Shown piece by piece: positions 60,919-64,000 of a stretch of 64,000 nucleotides of DNA (position 1 is its first letter; the number at the start of each line of letters is the position of its first letter). Source of the stretch: Melieria omissa (lineage: Eukaryota > Arthropoda > Insecta > Diptera > Ulidiidae). The position numbers and the translations under genes are program-made. The stretch is taken from the NCBI GenBank assembly GCA_963971225.1, contig OZ020268.1, positions 55,675,900-55,739,899 of the forward strand, in the 5' to 3' direction. The notes under the pieces were generated by a model. That model worked only from the letters and a program-made list of their open reading frames with translations, made no database searches and was not told where the DNA came from.

Positions 60919-63472
60919 TCTCTTGGGCGAATATAACATTTTCCAATGCCGAAAACAACTAAAAAGAAAAGAAACCAGATTCGGCCGCGTCCGTAGACTA
61001 AAGTATCCACACTCTGCTCGCTCTGCCGCGGTCGCTGCTGCTGTCACCGACACTGACACCAACACCAACACCGACATGGACACGGTCGCGTTAGAAACCG
61101 AAGATTGGTCAAGTTGGCCATCTTTACTATTTCCTACTGTGTTGGCTTTTTTGCTTTTTGCCGCTTTGTATTTGTATTTAGCATTTTCTGTAAGTTCATC
61201 AACTGTTGTACTGTACTGTGTTGGTATTTGGCGATGGCGATGGTGGCGGTGGCGGCGTTTCAGCTACACACTTTTAAGTGCGCCCCAGAGACGCTGGATA
61301 CCTTTCGTTCGCTGTATTGTAACTACACACGCACACTCGCACGCAAGCCGCCACACACAGCTTTAGAATATGAGCAACAAAAATCTGGTTATGTGAAAAC
61401 GGCAAAAAATCTAAAACGCTTCGAAAAAACCTCATCGATGAGACCACCTAATTAGCATACGCGTTTAATGATTTCGGTTTCAGTTTCCATTAAATTTATA
61501 CAAAATTCTCAATTCACAACTTTTAGTTGACATGTAGCCAAGAAGAAAAAACAAACACCGACAATAAACAAAAACCGACATCAAGCTCCTAATTTGTCGA
61601 TTTTGAATTAGATTAAATTCGGGAATACAAAGCGAAGGTGGTAGCATTGGCGAATATGGGTGGGTGCGACCAGCACACGCGTATTCTCAAGCTTTGTTCT
61701 ACTTAAGTATGGTTTTTTGTTATATTTTGTCGCTCGCTGCCCACTTGGAGAAACCGATAATGATAATTGCTTTTCACCCAAAACGAATTTGGCAGCTAAT
61801 GTCCGCTGTTATTAGCTAATTAAGGTTTGGCTAAGGCGGTCAATTGTTGGCGCAAGTATGGGTCCGAATGGGCGCCAAGGAGATAGCACTACTTTAAGAA
61901 AAAAATTACTACAGGGTCCTTGAACTGTCTGGTGGTCAGAGTTGATGTTGTAAATTGAGTAAAGAAATCTCCACATTAACGTAAAAATTGTTCATTTCAA
62001 ACACATTTCCATGACGACAAATGAAGCGCGAAATCGAAGAAATCGGTGTGTGTGGCTGTTTAAAATAAATAAATAATAAGGAGGTAAATAATATGAATGA
62101 ATGGACTGATAAGTGAAAGAGTGTGAGCAGGGATAAGTGATACTTCAGTATTATATATTCCGACGCTTTGTGCACAACGCAAATTGCGAAGCTTAGCATT
62201 TTCAGTTTTTTTACTGCTCGTTTTGTCTTCATAAACCTTGTCATCTCCCTGACTTTTAGAGTGGAAAGCTATGCTAGGTTGGTAAGGAAGAAAAGCCTAG
62301 AGTCTTAGTCTTTTCTTGACCATTTCTTACTTTTCGTCAGAAGAACAACAGCCAAAGACGTCGTTGTACAGCAGTATTAGTCTTTCCACATGTCAACTAC
62401 TACTTTCAGTGTCGCGCGAGCACAGCAACCAACAGTGCCAATACAGTTCCATCCTATGCTGACGAGTTAACTAAGTAAACCTTCTAATTAGTTTGGGGCT
62501 TGTTTGTCTGACAATATTGTTGTTGAGTTCTTCCGTCCAGAGTCTGTTGGTGGCTTCAAGAGAACGCTGCTTGAAGTTAAGTTTGAACGAAGCTGTTTTT
62601 AGATGCTTTTATTTCAAATGTTTGCTCTTTCCTATTTTATGTACAAAAGCATTAGATTTGAAGCTGTTACCAATTGTCTGACATTTGCAGCTTGTTTGGC
62701 TTTTTTTTTAACTTTTTTTAATGTGTCTTTCACAGTTTATTTTCGTTGCTCAATCACTTTTTGCTAATTTATGGCACTGCATAATGGGTTTAGAAAGCAC
62801 AGTGTGAGCAGAGTTGACAGATTTTCGTACAAATCCATTCAAATCATTCAAAACAGGTGTAAAACACAAAGTCCCATTTTGCGCTTGGGATTTGCATAAC
62901 TTTTTTATTTAATACTGTTTAAATACAAAATTAAGTGCAAAATAATCGGAAAAAATCTGTATTTAATTGTTTCGCCCGAAAAAAGAAATCATGCCACCTT
63001 CGGCGAACTTGTTTTAACAAAAACTTGCTTGATTGACCGATTGATGCTCGTCTAGTAATGTTACACAGTATTCCTGATTACTGCTTTAATTGGCTATCAA
63101 AATTCTGTACAAATACAATACAAATAAATTAATGACGAGCGAATCGTGCTCAAAAGTCCTTGAACCGCAGGTGAAGAACGTGTAAATGTTTTTTTTAACA
63201 AAATTTTATAAACTATATTCTGCTTTTCTGCGCTAACTAAAAAATTTATTAATATTTGTTTGTTTGTTTTGTTTATGAGACCAGTAGTCAAACTATTCGA
63301 GTTCTTCTTCTTCCATATTCTTCTTGCATATTCCACTGATACAAACAAGCATCTGGTACGCCTCGTTTTGCCGCCTAATCGGCTTCGTGCTCAATACCTA
63401 AAAAAACTATTTGTTTGATAACACAAACGCGATTAAAGAGCAACAGCTGACAGCGACAGCTGACGTTTAAGA
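60919..63472. other. 2.5 kb stretch without a recognised gene
   Basis: A 61020-61340 patch is GC-richer with ACCGACACTGACACC-type and GGCGATGGTGGCGG-type simple repeats; its open frames look like repeat by-products. The rest is AT-rich. An enhancer role for the cuticle gene is possible by position only. Confidence 0.3.
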
Positions 63473-63700
63473 ATGATTAAATCCGCAGAATCGATTTTTG
63501 TTTACCCCGACAAGACGCTAAACGGTTTCCACGTAAAGCTGCAGCTTCATGGTGAACACCAACAACGACGCGACTTTTTACAACACCTGATTTTAGTGCT
63601 ACTACCTGGAATTAGCAAGTTTATTTGGATGTTTAAATATTTACTTAATACCTCAATATTGATGACAACGTCGATCAATGGCATCCATTTTATATTTTAG
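63473..63700 (+). other. Small ORF, possible first exon
   Basis: ATG at 63473 in an A-rich context (GAATGATT). Reads MIKSAESIFVYPDKTLNGFH, then VKLQLHGEHQQRRDFLQHL. The first 45 codons look protein-like; the remainder is hydrophobic and AT-driven. CAGCTGACAGCGACAGCTGA lies just upstream. I do not recognise it. Confidence 0.25.
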
Positions 63701-63745
63701 TTTATTTATTTCCACGTCTTCTAATTACACTTCAATCAGAAATAA

Positions 63746-63899
63746 CCCATTGCTGCCGGGTACCAGTTCTGCCCATACGATTTTGATAAAATTTCATAAA
63801 CGACCTGGAATTGACCCAAAATGATCAGAAATCAGCTTTCTATCTCTGCACGTTGCTGAGATATTCACTGGGTACTTTGTACCCATGAGGCAGCAATGG
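63746..63899. mobile_element. Small MITE with CCATTGCTGCC ends
   Basis: Left CCCATTGCTGCCGGGTACC; from the right ACCATTGCTGCCTCATGGGTAC. The left flank is ATAA and the right is TAGC, so a TTAA-type duplication may have decayed, or this is another class. Non-coding. Confidence 0.5.
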
Positions 63900-64000
63900 T
63901 AGCTTTTTTCCATACTTTTTAAAGTGATCAGCTAAACACGTGAACAAAAGAAGTATTGTTTACAGGTGAGTTAGGAGGCAGATTTTTGTGAGGTTTTAGG

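Overview
The window is nuclear DNA of a higher fly. The genes have phase-consistent GT-AG introns, poly-A signals, long AT-rich spacers, and proteins that read as close relatives of Drosophila ones. Gene sequence and transposon load suggest a tephritid-type fruit fly, but the species is inferred. From memory, the recognised genes acj6, PGAP1, tsg, Spg7 and Rbf lie on the Drosophila melanogaster X, so this is probably a Muller-element-A scaffold.

Layout: 0-24.5 kb has no gene I can support. It is a transposon graveyard: Tc1/mariner, piggyBac-like TTAA, Transib-like, hAT-like, LINE and SINE elements, several with intact target-site duplications. At 11.2-16.9 kb the elements are nested. An IS630-type transposase gene is split by a 4.9 kb element with CACAGTG ends. 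That element holds a Transib relic (itself hit by a hAT MITE) and a LINE (itself hit by a 327 bp insert). At 18.1-20.9 kb is a decayed RTE-type LINE.

24.5-29 kb: the last exons and 3' region of acj6 (POU-IV transcription factor), + strand. 29.1-33.9 kb: complete PGAP1 (GPI inositol deacylase), - strand, 17 coding exons. 34.4-35.1 kb: a foldback element between 43 bp direct repeats. 35.7-37.0 kb: twisted gastrulation (tsg). 37.8-40.6 kb: Spg7/paraplegin (mitochondrial m-AAA protease). 42.2-47.2 kb: Rbf (retinoblastoma family), 15 coding exons. 49.0-50.8 kb: a PAQR/MMD-like seven-helix membrane protein, - strand. 57.0-60.8 kb: an RR-1 cuticular protein, - strand, with a separate tiny first exon and a TATA box. 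A few unassigned candidate exons lie at 52.2-54.1 kb and 63.5 kb.

The genes form no operon-like unit; they are ordinary neighbours with separate functions (neural fate, GPI-anchor maturation, BMP gradient, mitochondrial proteolysis, cell cycle, membrane receptor, cuticle). The most unusual object is the CACAGTG element at 11584-16519. Its two ends have a heptamer followed by an A-rich nonamer at 23 bp on one side and 12 bp on the other, the spacing rule of V(D)J recombination signals. All exon models were built by eye from reading frames and splice sites; no database search was possible.
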